DNA from: Takakia lepidozioides
Lineage: Eukaryota > Streptophyta > Takakiopsida > Takakiales > Takakiaceae
Reading direction: 5' to 3'
NCBI GenBank assembly: GCA_030704615.1
Contig: CM060732.1
Location: forward strand, 82,483,171-82,547,170
DNA length: 64,000 bases
In this document: positions 10,510 through 22,878 of the stretch, piece after piece
Layout: the number at the start of each line of letters is the position of its first letter
Position numbering within the stretch: position 1 is the stretch's first letter
The notes under the pieces: generated by a model
The model's database searches: none
What the model was told of the DNA's origin: nothing
Seen by the model: only the letters and a program-made list of their open reading frames with translations
Translations under genes and position numbers: made by a program

Positions 10510-12984
10510 ATGGGGGCGGAGCATGCAAGAATAGTTATGTTTATATGGGCCATGACATCCATGGCGAGACTTGCAGATGGGTTTGCCCTTCGGGGAGCAC
10601 ATCAAAATGCAGGGGAACAAAGTAGACCGCAGAGAGGGCATCGCGCGGCGCCGATTAGGCCTGGGGGTGGGGGAACTAGAGCCCCACCTTCGACGGGCGC
10701 CGGGGATGCTGCTCAAGTGTGGCAGACAGCACATGCCACTTTCTATGGTGGCAGCGATGCTTCTGGGACAATGGGTATGCCGCTTCATAACTCACTACTT
10801 GCCTCGCAAATTAAGCTGTTGAAGATCAGATGTTCTATTTCCGCATCATTCAATCAGCTGTGATGAATTTAAGGAGACGTACCTACAGTGTATCCTGCAG
10901 TTATCTGACTGCTAAAACAAGAAATCAAGAACCTAATGAATTGACTCTCGGGAAAGGCTTTACATGTCGCTTACAATGAAACTGTCCTCTCTAGATCTAA
11001 CCCTGGCTGACCTGCACCATATTCTTGTCCCCGAGAGACTCTACAGATCGGACTGGCAGCTTTTCTCCATAATCTCTAGTGTGCTCAAGGAAATCAGACC
11101 CTTCACATTGGCAATCTCAGATTAATAATTTAGAAGGTTGTATAATGTTAAGGGATGCTACAAAACATGGTTGGCTAGTGTACATCGTGACGTTTGCTGG
11201 ATTCATGGGGTGGACCAACCAAGATTAGGGAAACTTGGCTACCATTTCTTTCAACTTACCTGTGGGGCCCGGGCATTCGATTTTCCAACAGACCCACCAG
11301 CGACAGTATTGCATGTCTGATAATCCCGTAGCAAATGTTCTAAAGCCATCTTTGAAGAGAAAGTGAACGGGGTTTTGAATTGTTCTGAGACCTGCTTACT
11401 TTACAGTCTGTTTGTGTAAATGAGGAGAGGATTAATATTGGGTCTGTGATTTGCGACTGTCAGTCTCCAGCTGCCACTCAATCTTTGCCCAAAAGAGCAT
11501 CAGCTTTCCAACGTCTTGTAAATAATCTGACTGAGCCTGGATCTGAGCATCTTGAGACTTCTAGGGGCAAACGTCCAACAGAGAGCAGATAGCCCCGGAT
11601 TCTCCTTCCCTAACTATGTGCAATTTCCAAGTTCGAGCTCATCACAAGGCCTGGCATGCAGGACACAAGTTGAATAAAAGAAGGTCCTCTCATCCCCCCT
11701 GCCTTCAAGGGCATTGTGGAACGATTCCTCCAGCATTAGTATGCAGTCAAGGACTTGGTTCTCTACATAGGTGTTTACTGCTGGGCGTCAATTTGGGCCG
11801 TGCGCAGATGCATAACATGCAGAGGCTTTCTGATTGCAGTCCTATTTTCATACTCCATGAATTCTCTTCTCTCTCCCCCCTCCCCTCCTTTCCTGCATGG
11901 CTCTTCTACCCTCCTTTCGCTTGCCATTCCTTCTTCCCTTTATTCTCTTACTCCCTCTTGTGGAGTTGCAATATTCCTCCTGGCTTTCACTTGAGCCCCA
12001 GGTGACATTCAGATGGAGTAGTCTTTCTTGTGAAGAAGACAGCGCTCTTAAAGAACTTCAAAACTTTCGTTTGAATTTGGAACTTCTATCTTTAGACACA
12101 ACAACCTGACAAACCATGATGGCGAAGTGACAAACTCGGCTGACTGCTTGTAGGTGGTGCATGTGGATATGGGGATCTATATTCCCAAGGTTATGGCATT
12201 CAAAACGCGGCATTGAGCACCGCTTTGTTCAACAATGGACAGTCCTGTGGAGCATGCTTTGCGATTCGTTGTGTCGATTCCCCACACTGCTATGCACAGA
12301 GCCCCACTGTGACCGTAACGGCCACCAATTTCTGCCCTCCCAATATGGCCCTTCCCAATGACAATGGCGGGTGGTGCAACCCTCCATTAGAGCACTTTGA
12401 CATTGTCTTCCCGTTCAGTTCAAAAGGTGGGTGACAGTGAGCTCAGTCTTTAACTGTTGGCCTCGGAATTTCGGGTCCTTAAGGTCAGTCTCTAGGGCAT
12501 AATTTCTTATCGATGTCATCTAGTACTTTCGTCTAGGGTGCCTTTGATGGTGTGTGGACTCCGTATCTCTATTCCTCAACTGGCAAAGGTTTACAGTCAT
12601 TAGGCATCTGGCCACAAGCATGACATCCCACTCTCTTTCAGACCTCTTAACAGTCTATAAGTGAATTCCATTTGCAGGGTATCGTGTACCAAAGAAGGCG
12701 GGATACGTTACACAATAAATGGCCATGATTACTTCAACCTGATCTTGATCACCAATGTGGGAGGTGCTGGCGATGTCACTGCTGTTTCCATCAAAGGCTC
12801 AGAAACTGAATGGATCCCCCTGAACCGCAACTGGGGGATGAATTGGCAGACTGGGGCCCGGCTCACAGGCCAGGCCCTCTCATTTCAAGTGACAACAAGT
12901 GATGGCAGAACTCTGATCGCCACTGACGCCGTGCCCTCCGACTGGACATACGGCCAAACCTTTGAAGGTGGCCAGTTCGTTTGA
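10510..12984 (+). CDS. alpha-expansin-like gene 1, linker deletion, doubtful function
   Basis: Expansins loosen cell walls non-enzymatically. Three exons: 10510-10774, 12154-12430 and 12678-12984, all with GT-AG introns at the same positions as the intact gene at 18.3 kb. The protein would have 282 residues: signal peptide (about 1-26), an unusually long Gly/Pro/Arg-rich linker (about 27-70), the double-psi beta-barrel domain ([20 protein letters not shown], then NGGWCNPP and HFD) and the C-terminal beta-sandwich (SRNWG-like [18 protein letters not shown]). Just after HFD about 15 codons (LSQPVFxRIAxxRAG) are missing with 2 extra bases, so the ancestral donor at 12427 gives a premature stop. 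A donor 4 bases downstream (GG|GTGACA at 12431) restores the frame. The loss removes a strongly conserved stretch, so the product may be non-functional. Confidence 0.6.
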
Positions 12985-15900
12985 TGGGAAGCAGCCTTTC
13001 TCATGGGGAGGTTAGTTCTCGTGTGTGTGGCAAGAGAAGGTTTGTATGATGTTAAGTATGGAGGTATGATCTGTGGTGTAAAGAGTACCACCCTTGGACA
13101 TCAATCTGACTTGGCCCTTTATCGCACCATTGCTAGAGACTGTACCCCTGACAGCAGCAGTGAAGCACAACTGCAGACCTGTCACAAATCTCGAGTTTAT
13201 ATCCCACTTATTTAAGTACTCCACTCTTCCACCCAGATTTCTTTCTCCCCTGGAAGCCACTCATACGCAAGTTTCTGATGCACATGATTTTGAATCCAAA
13301 TCTTCTAACTTCAGAGCTTTTCACCTGGAAAAGCCTCCTACCGTCATGCTTTCTACCCCAGAGCTTTCACCATGTGCTTCTTCCCAAAGGCCACCTAATT
13401 AGTACTCTATCAGCTCCAATTTTCAACCTCCACTAAATCCCGAGTTGGGGAGGGGGGGAGGTGAACTTAAGACTCCCCTTACTGTAGGTCACCATGTCTC
13501 ACAAATGGCATTCATCCCCTGAAATCAGTCCCTCAGTATTCTGCTCCAAGGTCAGCAGTGCTATGGGAGGGTGACCTAGCCATGTTGCATTTTAGAGTAA
13601 ATCTTGGAGTGTTTGAGCTCACTGCATCGGCCTATGCTCACTTGGAGCTAGGCAGCCGTGGCAGCTGATTGATGCTCAAGGGTGGATCTGCTGTTGCAAA
13701 GGCCAAACATGCATGCTGGGTCGTACAGTGTCTTCCATTGCAAGCTGCGACTTTAAAACGTAATCTAGTCCAAGGTTGATTCTACTCTTTACACCACAGC
13801 AATAAATTTTTGAATAGTGAAAGATGCACTTCTGTGTGTAGTGTACAGCCATGAAGAGATCTGATCTCCTCTTGTGCCTTTTAGCTGTGTCTAGGTTTAC
13901 GCTAGGCAAGAATAGAATGTCGACCGAGTGTACGACAATGTGCCAGGCTCATGTTAGATTGGATAAGCTCGGTGGAAAGTGAGGAAAGTTGTTTGTTACT
14001 GGTTTGGTGTTGTTCACACCGAGTTCAACAGGCTAGTCCGTGTTGGGTAGACAGAGTTACAATTGTGGTCTTTAAGCTAATTGAGCATTGAATTGTTACC
14101 TATTGTTCTCACATGACTCACTTTTTCCAGCAGCCATTGTTTGAATGATGGGGTATCGATGGCTTGAATGAGCTTTCAATAGGAGTTCATAGTATCAATA
14201 TATCTATTGATACTTTTAAGCCAACATAACAGAAGAGCAGCTGGTTTACAATTTTGCTTGAAATCTGGTATCTGGTAGTTTATAATCTACTTTGGTGGTA
14301 TAGACACATTCTGATTGAACCTCTCGCCAGACCTCTGATTGAATCTCCTCCCTTCCCCTCCTGCCATAGCATTTGGGTTAGTAGTAATGGACAGCATAAG
14401 TGAAATCTAGTGATGAAGAGACTGCTCTAAATCTCACATTGAAATGCTATCTGGCCGGTAACACAGTGTGTCGCTGACACATGCAAAAGATAAACAATTT
14501 ACTGTCTCTTCCATTGTTTGAATTCGCTCTCAGAGTGTTTTATGTCAAATCTTGGTTGAACTAGTCTAGTTCACCAGCGAGGCTTCAAAATTCTCAAGCA
14601 TGAACGCTGGAAACAGCTCACACCCTTCAGGAACTCAAGTACTACACCTCACATGAAATATGGGGCAAAGGAGTCTAGTACGATATTAAGTGCAAACGGT
14701 GGCCGTTGGACACCCTATTTTGGACGAAGACGAAACAGGAATTTAGATGTTTTGGTGCAATGCTTGAAGTCCGCTAGAAAGACGTGTATCAGTTGTTCCG
14801 ACACAGTGCATCAGTGACCTTTAGAAGTGAAATAGAATTTGAGCTTACCACAGCTCGAGAAACGGTGCTGTGCTCTGTAGTGGAGGGTATTGTGGCTAAG
14901 CAAGTGAAGCTGCTTGCGTAGTGGTCAAGTTGAGATGACATGACGGTGAATGGGCCAATTCCAGGCTTCATATGAAATCTCCAGGTTGCAACTGAAGTGC
15001 AATTTTAATTTGGTATGTACAACTGTAAATAGACGCTTCGGAGGGGAATCAGAGGTCTCTACATGAACAGTAGAGAAACGTAATTTCACATTGGCTGCAC
15101 AGAACTTTAATGTCTAAAAAGATGTAAGGCAAGGTTACACCGATCGCAGGACGGAGGCTTTTACGAGAAACACAGCTGCATAGCCTTTGTTAGTATTGAC
15201 TGCGTCTGGCCACTCTATATCTGCTCCAGTTCTTTTGCATGTCAGACACCATGTTGACAGTCTGAATACAGGTGCCTTGTGCATTCAAAACATCCAACAA
15301 TCAGATTCTAGAGCTCTGCAATTTACTAGCTCTTGAAACATTTGAATGACATAAAAACTGATATAAGTATTAAGACAATTTCTGTTGAGGTCAAAGATTC
15401 GGATATAGTCCTTGTTGTTGGAGCATCCCGATGATCGAAATACTTTGAAACATAGTTCATAAAGGAACTGCTTTCCCTCTGTTTCCAACTTGAGGAGAAA
15501 CAAGCACAGTGATAGTCGATTGTGCCCGGAACTTGGAACGTTAATTTTCAGCGCTGATCATGTCAAGATTCTAACCAAGTTCAGCTGGAGAGTGAACTGC
15601 CGTGGGGACGCGAGATTGCTTCGAGAGTACATATACCGGAAGCTTGTAACAATCTTTTGGCCGACTTAAAGCAAATTCGGAGACACTGATGAATCGACAA
15701 CGGGGAAACTGGTCTGCTGATGTTACACCTGCAAATACTGCGGATGAATGAGTTCTCAGAATCTCAGGTTTACACTCTATAACCAGAAACTTGCATTCAA
15801 GAACAGGCTTGACGACAATCGGACGAAAGTACTGATCTAAGAGATCGTCGAGGGCAGCTATGGCCGAGCATTCAAGAGAGAGACGACGCGTAAGAAAGCA

Positions 15901-17143
15901 AGAAAGCAAGAAAGGCAGACCGCGCAGTCCCGGTTTCCGGCGCGGTTTCGTCACAGCGCCGCGCGCGGTTTTAGCGTAATTACAGGCACTGATTTAGGCG
16001 CGCACAGCGGTTTGCAACCGCCAAACCACCCCAACAAAATCCAGCCTTTTCTTGGTGCCAAGCGCTACCGAGGTTTCTCATCCATATCCGCATCGAATTC
16101 ATCCATCCCATCCTCCCAACCCGCTACAGAGTTGCCTCCAAAACACTGACCTGAGACCCACGTCCGCTTTCTTATTTAAACAGTGATCAAAATGGATGAA
16201 CCTGGACGTAACTGACTTGGAAGATATCATACATCCATCCAGTCTACATTGACCGAACAGATGGACTAACCCTCTGGATGGATGATGCACCGTATTAATG
16301 GACGAACAAATGGTATATTAGTCAAACTGTATACGTGGAAATAATCCATTGGTTAAAATACATGAAACCTAGGAAATGCTTGTATTTCAGCCAATGGTAG
16401 TTTGGAGATATCGCCGGAGGAGGTTATGGCGGTAAGCAATACCGGTCACCGGTTCCCAGGCCAGCCTGTCTCGCTAGGCGGGAACTTCAAACCAGCCGTC
16501 TGTTCCCGCCGTGTGAACGTTCAGAAATCATCTCATTTCAGCCTGATAATTATTATGCACGTGTGAACGTACAGGCACCCAAACGTGCTTCGATTGGTTC
16601 AAAAATGGAAACCCCACAGTTTCATCCAATGAGGAAATGAGCAACCAGAATGGGGTTGCGGGTGCGGGCAGTTGCCCCGATCCAAAAATGTGAAATCGAA
16701 ACACGGCAGTCAACGCTCCAAGAATCTAGCACAATTTGTTATGCTTGCTGCCCGATCCTGCAAATCCAACCTTAACAGTGTTTAGTGAAGGTTTATTATC
16801 AATTAAAGAACGATTAGTGAGGGGTAACTTGGTAAATAGCGAGGGTTCGTTCACATGAGGCAGGAAAGTGCAGGCTGCAACTGTCGTCAACCGAAGGGCT
16901 TGGCGCGCTTCCTTTGATAAACAGCGCGAGCGATCGAGCGAGGCAGCCATGGCCAATAAAAGACTATCCACACACACCACACTCCAGCGAGCTTCTCACT
17001 CGCTCTGCCGGCACATCGCTCTCCGTCTCTCTCTCTCTCACTCTCTCCTGCTCTTGCTCCATCATTCGCGTTCTTTCGTGATCAGAAATTCTCACTCAGA
17101 AGTCTTTCGCAATCAGCTTTCTATTGTATGGATTTGAACTGTG
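12985..17143. other. intergenic region between the expansin genes
   Basis: About 4.1 kb without a recognisable gene. The first part is the 3' UTR of expansin gene 1. The region 15880-16010 is GC-rich (GCGCGGTTT words). The region 16080-16290 has several CATCCATCC/ATGGATGA words of the kind also frequent in the MITE family at 29.9 and 36.8 kb, but no termini. CT-rich sequence at 16990-17080 could belong to the leader of expansin gene 2. Confidence 0.4.
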
Positions 17144-17525
17144 TTCAAGATTGAGAGTTTAGGCGTCTTGCTGCATAAGGATTTACAGATGCTGTGAGAG
17201 AAATACGGCGAGTTCATAGCATGCATTCCTTCTATGAGTAGAAGCCGAAAAAAGTTTGGATTTTTTCTGCGAAACTTTCGTTCAAGATAGAGAGTTACGG
17301 CCTCTTGCTCTAGGATTTGCAGATACTGTGAAAGATATACCGTACGGCGAGTTCAGAGCACGCATTTCTTCTATCTGTAGCAGACCGAAAAAGTCTGAAT
17401 TTGTGCTGCGACACTCTTGTTCAAGATTGAGAGTCAAGGTGTAGGATTCGCAGATACTGTGAAAGACAACACGGCGAGTTCAGAGCACGCATTCTTTCTA
17501 CGAGTAGAAGCCGGAAGAAGTCCGA
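17144..17525 (+). repeat. three tandem ~138-bp repeats upstream of expansin gene 2
   Basis: Units start with TTCAAGAT(T/A)GAGAG at 17144, 17281 and 17420, giving periods of 137 and 139 bp. Each holds GATTTGCAGATACTGTGA-like and GGCGAGTTCAGAGCACGCATT-like words. The third unit is shorter. They lie about 0.8-1.1 kb before the expansin start and could be promoter or leader sequence. Confidence 0.75.
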
Positions 17526-18290
17526 AACGCTGAAAAGCTGCATGTTACTGTAGGGTGCAAAGACAGCCAATTGATCGCTCTTATATATTTCAAGTGGATG
17601 CTGTAATGCAACCGGTAATCTCGCCGAGTTCCCGTTCTTGACCTTCCTCCCTCCAGACCTCCCACTGGCTCCACTGTTCTTCTCCTCCGAGAAGTAACTT
17701 TTTGGAGAGTTTCTGTGATAATTTTTCCACTCAAACGCAAGTCTCTGTCTGCCTGTCTGTCGCTCCCTTCATCTCCTACTCACTAATGTACGAGCTATTT
17801 GTCAACACGGATCAATAAGCTTGAACGTTCTTGATGTCGTTTGGAGCATCCGATTGACTGCACATCAGTAGAAAAAGATCCCGTACAGCTCCCTGAGATG
17901 TTGCAATGCCAGAACCAGCAATTTGGCTTAACTAGTAATGTTCATAATAAATCCTGAGGCCCTTGCTACTCCTTCACCTCTTCAGTGCCCTGACATCAAT
18001 TGGAGGAGGCTCATACAACTGCACTGCATCCCGATACACTACAGCAAGACCGGAGCTTGTGAACCACACAAAACCTTCGTATATATGGCAATAGCCGAGT
18101 ATTAGCCCAGGGAACTTGCAAGCTTGTCATTCTCCTGCTAGCTCAATTACAACTCTTGGTGTTCAAATGCATACTCCTGCCTTGCTATTAAAATGAACTC
18201 CATTAAACAGCAAGTCAAAATACTAAAGCTGTGATGTTCTCAATGGCGCAGCAGATCACACACGTACGCCTTTCAGCAACGCGACAGACA
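17526..18290. promoter_or_regulatory. proximal upstream region of expansin gene 2
   Basis: No coding sequence is seen. It lies between the tandem repeats and the expansin start. CT-rich stretches occur at 17640-17690 and 17750-17780. No core promoter element is assigned. Confidence 0.3.
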
Positions 18291-19637
18291 ATGGCAAAGC
18301 ACACAAGGGAAGCGATGGTGCTCATGCTGATCGTGTTGCTCTTGTCAACTCCGGTGGAGGTGCAGGGCCGTAGACATTCGAGGGGAAATCCTAGATGGCG
18401 GAAAGCGCATGCCACCTTCTATGGTGGTGCAGATGCATCAGGCACCATGGGTACTACGCCTGGACCCCTCTCAAAGCATATGCAAGGCCAGCCATGTGTT
18501 AACTAGGAATGCAATGACCCTGCAAGCTTGCACATTAACCAGCCTAAATTTCGTTCTGTATAATGCCATACACAACATCCCCCGAGACTGCCATACTGAT
18601 CAATACAATAACCTCGCCTCTAATTACTACTTCTGGTGTCACATGTTTTCGCTCAAGCGAAGCTGCAGGTTAATCACATAGCAGTACAAATCAACTACAA
18701 GATAATATATCACCTGATGGATTTGAAGTATTTGGTATGCAGGAGGGGCTTGCGGTTACGGAAATCTCTATAGCCAAGGCTATGGGACTGAATCAACAGC
18801 CTTGAGTACTGCTCTCTTCAACAGTGGGGCCAAATGTGGAGCTTGCTATGCAATCATGTGTCATCAGTCCAAAAATTGCTTCCCAGGCTCGCCCGTTATC
18901 CATGTTACCGCCACTAACTTCTGTCCCCCTAACCTTGCCCAGCCAAACGACGATGGAGGATGGTGCAACCCGCCCAGGCGCCATTTTGATCTCTCGCAGC
19001 CTGTGTTCTCGCGGATTGCTGAATGGCGGGCCGGCATTATCCCGGTTCTTTTCAGAAGGTATATTCGTGTTCTAAAGTATCTAGGACTAGATCATAAATG
19101 TCGCTCATGGAGTTGCAAACTGATCTCTAGGTTCGATTCCAATCTCGTTTTATTGTGTGGCTGGATAGTCTTGTCTGGATCGCCCCACACCTTGAAATTC
19201 AGCTTATGCTCTCTTTGTCAAAGGCGTCAACTGTTCATCGAGACTTCCATAATCTCCAGACGTCTTTGAATGCTTCAATCTCTTGCTTTGTGCACAGCTA
19301 AGAATAAAATTGTTGGTGTACCAACAGGGTACCATGTGTGAAGAATGGTGGAATTCGCTATACAATCAATGGCAACAAATACTTCAACCTAATCACCATC
19401 ACCAATGTGGGTGGGGTCGGCGATGTGCAAGCTGTGGCCATCAAGGGTAGCAACACCGACTGGGAACCCATGAGCCGAAATTGGGGAATGAAGTGGCAGA
19501 GCAACACTATTTTACTAGACCAGACCCTCTCCTTCCGCGTCACAACCAGCGATGGCAAGACTGTCACTTCCATGGACGTAACTCCTCCCAACTGGAATTT
19601 CGGCCAAACGTTTGAAGGCGGTCAATTCCAGTACTGA
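18291..19637 (+). CDS. alpha-expansin (intact), cell-wall loosening protein
   Basis: Secreted wall protein that loosens cellulose-xyloglucan contacts under acid conditions. Exons 18291-18450, 18743-19058 and 19328-19637 join in frame through introns of 292 and 269 bp (phases 1 and 2). From the ATG at 18291 the product is 261 residues, the usual alpha-expansin length. An ATG at 18234 would add 19 residues but leave the signal peptide ([19 protein letters not shown]) internal, so 18291 is preferred. Domain 1 shows [20 protein letters not shown], the paired cysteines, GGWCNPP and [18 protein letters not shown]. Domain 2 shows [18 protein letters not shown] and [13 protein letters not shown]. The GWCNPP insertion marks the alpha class. 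It shares intron positions with the damaged copy 5.3 kb upstream, so the two arose by tandem duplication. Confidence 0.93.
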
Positions 19638-20699
19638 GAAGTACAGACTTTTTGACAGATTTAGGAGAGTTCTACTTCTGGTGAAGAAAATGAGTCTGCA
19701 GTACTGGGCTGCCAAACCTCCAGCGACCGACATCGATCCTCCATTGAACAACCATGACGAAGCTCAGGTCAACACTGTAGCTTGGATCACAGGCTGCCCA
19801 CTTATGCGAGCCTAAGCATACATGCCACACCCCATGAGCATGCATTTCCAATTATACTGGTCAAGCTTGCGAATCTCAAGTCACCACAGTTGAATCCATG
19901 ATAAGCCAGAATCAATTTTTCACTTTGGCAATTTTGCAGGGCCTTGCAGAGGTGTGCTTATTACTCTGGTGAGCCCGGCCGCCCGCTAGTCCCTACGTTG
20001 CAGCCACTCGCATTTCTGGACACTCTGTAACATGAGGAAGATGTTCAAATACGAACAACATGCCAGCAGACCTTGGTTAGGCCCTGGTTACTGTCGGACT
20101 GGTACATTAGAGCCACAAGTTCCTGGGTCAGTGAACTGGGAAGAAACTTTGCTCTATCAAGCTGACTCCAGCTGCAGTGTAAGTTACGTATCAGAGAGGA
20201 GGGCACTGGTAACCTATGAGCCTTTGTACATACATCTGTATTCCCACGTATACTACTTCAGACCATACTTTCCAACACTATTGGAACTTGTTATTACTCT
20301 CCGTGCCTCTCCGTTCAAGACGAGAGCACACCAAGTGAGGTAGAGAAGTGCCATAGCAATATGTAGGTAACTCACATCCACAGCAAATTCAAGTGATAGT
20401 CAATGAACTCAAAGCCCACGGTCAGGTGATTCAATACTGCAATTCATCTCAAGATGAGCACCCCTTGGGATCCTGCGATTTGAGCATGGTGTTTCACAGT
20501 CATGCCAACACCCAAACAATACAGACTCTTTGCTTGCACATGCATTATATACTTATGCAAGAAAGACACACAGTTTCCTACTGATACTGCAAAGGGACAA
20601 TCATCAAATGATGCAATCTGCTGTCTCAGGGAGAACTCATCAAAACATGAAATTTTGGTCTGACATGAAGGAGGGCAAGAAGACACGACAGATGAAAAT
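19638..20699. other. intergenic; 3' UTRs of expansin 2 and the transporter
   Basis: The two genes converge here. A 103-codon open frame (20032-20343) has no recognisable motif and I do not call it a gene. Short stretches around 19985-20030 and 20160-20190 (GTTGCAGCCACT, CTCCAGCTGCAGTGTAAGTTAC) recur at 30915-30965, next to the dead transporter copy. Confidence 0.4.
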
Positions 20700-22878
20700 T
20701 CATGAGATTTCACCGGTTACAACATTGTAGATTTGTGTGCCCACACCCAAACCACTAACAATGCCTGCCATGATCAGCATTGTCCAGGCAAGTGGCCGGT
20801 TCTCTCGGTCCAGCTTTCTACCTTCTGATTTTGATCTGATTACCAGAAGTGCTGGAAAAATAAATCCTAGGGAAAGCCCTGTAGTGGCCCCTGTGAATTG
20901 GAAAGCAATCCATATGTTCGGCACCACTGTTGACCCAACAAATATTGAAGTCAATAGAACAAACGTGAGTAGTGCAAATCTTAGTCTGCTCTCTGACAAT
21001 GGAGGCACTGAGGGAAAGAGAATGGCATCAACTGTCTGCCTCAGCGAAAAATGTATAATGGGAAAGACAAGCATAAGGTGAAGAGCATAGCCAATTCGTA
21101 TCACATCATCCAAGATGTTGCTGAATGGGATCCCCAGGTTTGTATCAAAGTTGGAGAGGACATCTGCGGCTGTAGCATCTCCAAAGAGCAGGTAGCCTGA
21201 AAGGGCTGTGGCCATATACACCAGCACACACAGAGCAATGGTGATTCTCCCCACTCTGTACATTTTGGCTGGTGTGCGCTCCCGCAGTTCCAAGTAAATG
21301 GGGGGTACATTGAAGTTGCAGACGTAGGCATTCGTCATGATGGGTATTACAGTCAAAAGCTCTAAAATTGATCGCTTAGATCCAAACGACGGTAGCATTC
21401 GTGGCATTGGAATCTTCCCCTCCACCAGCTTCACAAATGCAATAGCTGACGCAAGAAACACAAAAACAAGGGCTAATACCACAGACACCGCAGATGAAAA
21501 CTTGAGGGAGTCAATCCTCTTCAGCAGTGCCAGGGGCATAAGCACTATCACCATTGTTATCAGCAAAACAAGCTTGCGATTGGTCCACCACCCAGCACCC
21601 CCAGCCCACTCCTCAAACAGGCCCGGGTGATTTGGGGAGCCTGAGAGAACATCCCCCAGGATAATCAGATACACAATGAGTATGCCTGCATTGTTAATGA
21701 TGATGCAAAGCTGTGCAACCACCCGTCCTGCCCAACCACACGCCCCCCCAACCATATCTCCATATGACCAAACCTTCATGAGCGCCAGGAAGTGCACAAC
21801 TATTTCAAGACTGAGCTCTGAGAGGACACCCATAATAAGTATGAGAAGAAGGCCAATAGGCACACCGAGTACCCTCATGGTGGCAGGGAGTGCCATAATA
21901 CCCGCACCAATAATTGTGGTTGTGAGATTGAATACTGCACTTCCAACACTAGCTCCAGCAATGTCTGTCCTATCATATTTGTCCTCTTTACTCTCCAGTC
22001 TGCCTTCATTCCCTGCGTCTGAGTACAGACTGTCTCTTGGGAGCAAAGGCCGCTCATCCACTGGCACTTTGACAGAATTTTGGGGAATTACAATCGGCGG
22101 CAGACCTGGTCCAATGGGGAACTGTTATGATACTGAGCTCATAGACCATAACAAACAAAAGAGTTGGAACGAGAGAGTTGGAGCATAAAATAAGCATTGT
22201 ACTACCAATCACCTCAATTGCGTCGTCCTAGCACAAGCAATACCTTTCCATAGTCAGACAAATCCAAACATATCTGTTGGTAGAGGAGGCTAAGAAACCA
22301 CACAAAAATCTTGGAATGGTTATAAACAGCATCCCTGGCAACCACAGTGAAGCTAGTAACTGTAACTTCACACTCCATTTTACTACCCAACAAAGTAGGG
22401 ATGATTGAGGCAAGAAGAAAGACACCTTGGCCTCCAGTCCTCGACATCATAGACATGTTTAAACCTCAACAGAGAATCATAGATGAGGAGGTTACAGAAG
22501 AGACTGGCGGCTCACATATGTAGGACTATTTTGTCCAGATTCTGCCCTCTCTCTGAAGTAAACTTTTGCACTATCTACCACCGGGCCTCACTAGACCAGC
22601 CCAGATCCAAATACAGAAACAAGACTTTGCAGAGGTTACACCCTTGACCTAGAATGCTCTGTTACTTGTTCGCTGGACAAAATGAATGATGCAGATGGAA
22701 GAGTGCGAATGGAAGTGAGATCGGAAAACAAACTCTTCATGAAACTCTTCATGTTCATGTAGTGAGAGGTCAGTTCTTAATGTGTGGAGTCAGACTTCCT
22801 GAACAAAGGTTCGAAACTGACCTGGTGACAGGTCTTGCACTTGATAGGCGGGTGCAACTTGCTTTGCAGTCGCCCCAT
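20700..22878 (-). CDS. AVT6-like vacuolar/endomembrane amino acid transporter
   Basis: Member of the AAAP/SLC38-type transporters (plant AVT6 clade), which export amino acids from vacuole to cytosol. Two exons are predicted: 22822-22878 (MGRLQSKLHPPIKCKTCHQ) and 20700-22121, joined at phase 0 through a 700-bp intron (donor CAG|GTCAGT, acceptor AACAG|TTC). The product is 492 residues. The N-terminus is acidic and cytosolic-looking (DERPLLPRDS). About 10-11 membrane segments follow, beginning VFNLTTTIIGAGIMALPATM, the family signature in the first helix. Later blocks include YGDMVGG, INNAGILIVYLIILGDVLSG, KRIDSLKFSSAVSV, LLFGD and NFDTNLGIPFSN, then YALHLMLVFPI. The main exon has no in-frame ATG before MALPATM and an upstream stop, which is why the short exon is needed. 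The duplicated copy keeps that exon almost unchanged. Confidence 0.88.

Noticed and set aside
20032-20343. 103-codon gene downstream of the expansin
   Set aside because: No motif or conserved neighbour; it overlaps likely 3' UTR sequence of converging genes.
22065-22067. GTG as start codon of the transporter
   Set aside because: Nuclear plant genes start with ATG. The frame stays open upstream to a plausible splice acceptor, and a short first exon with an ATG is conserved in the duplicate.
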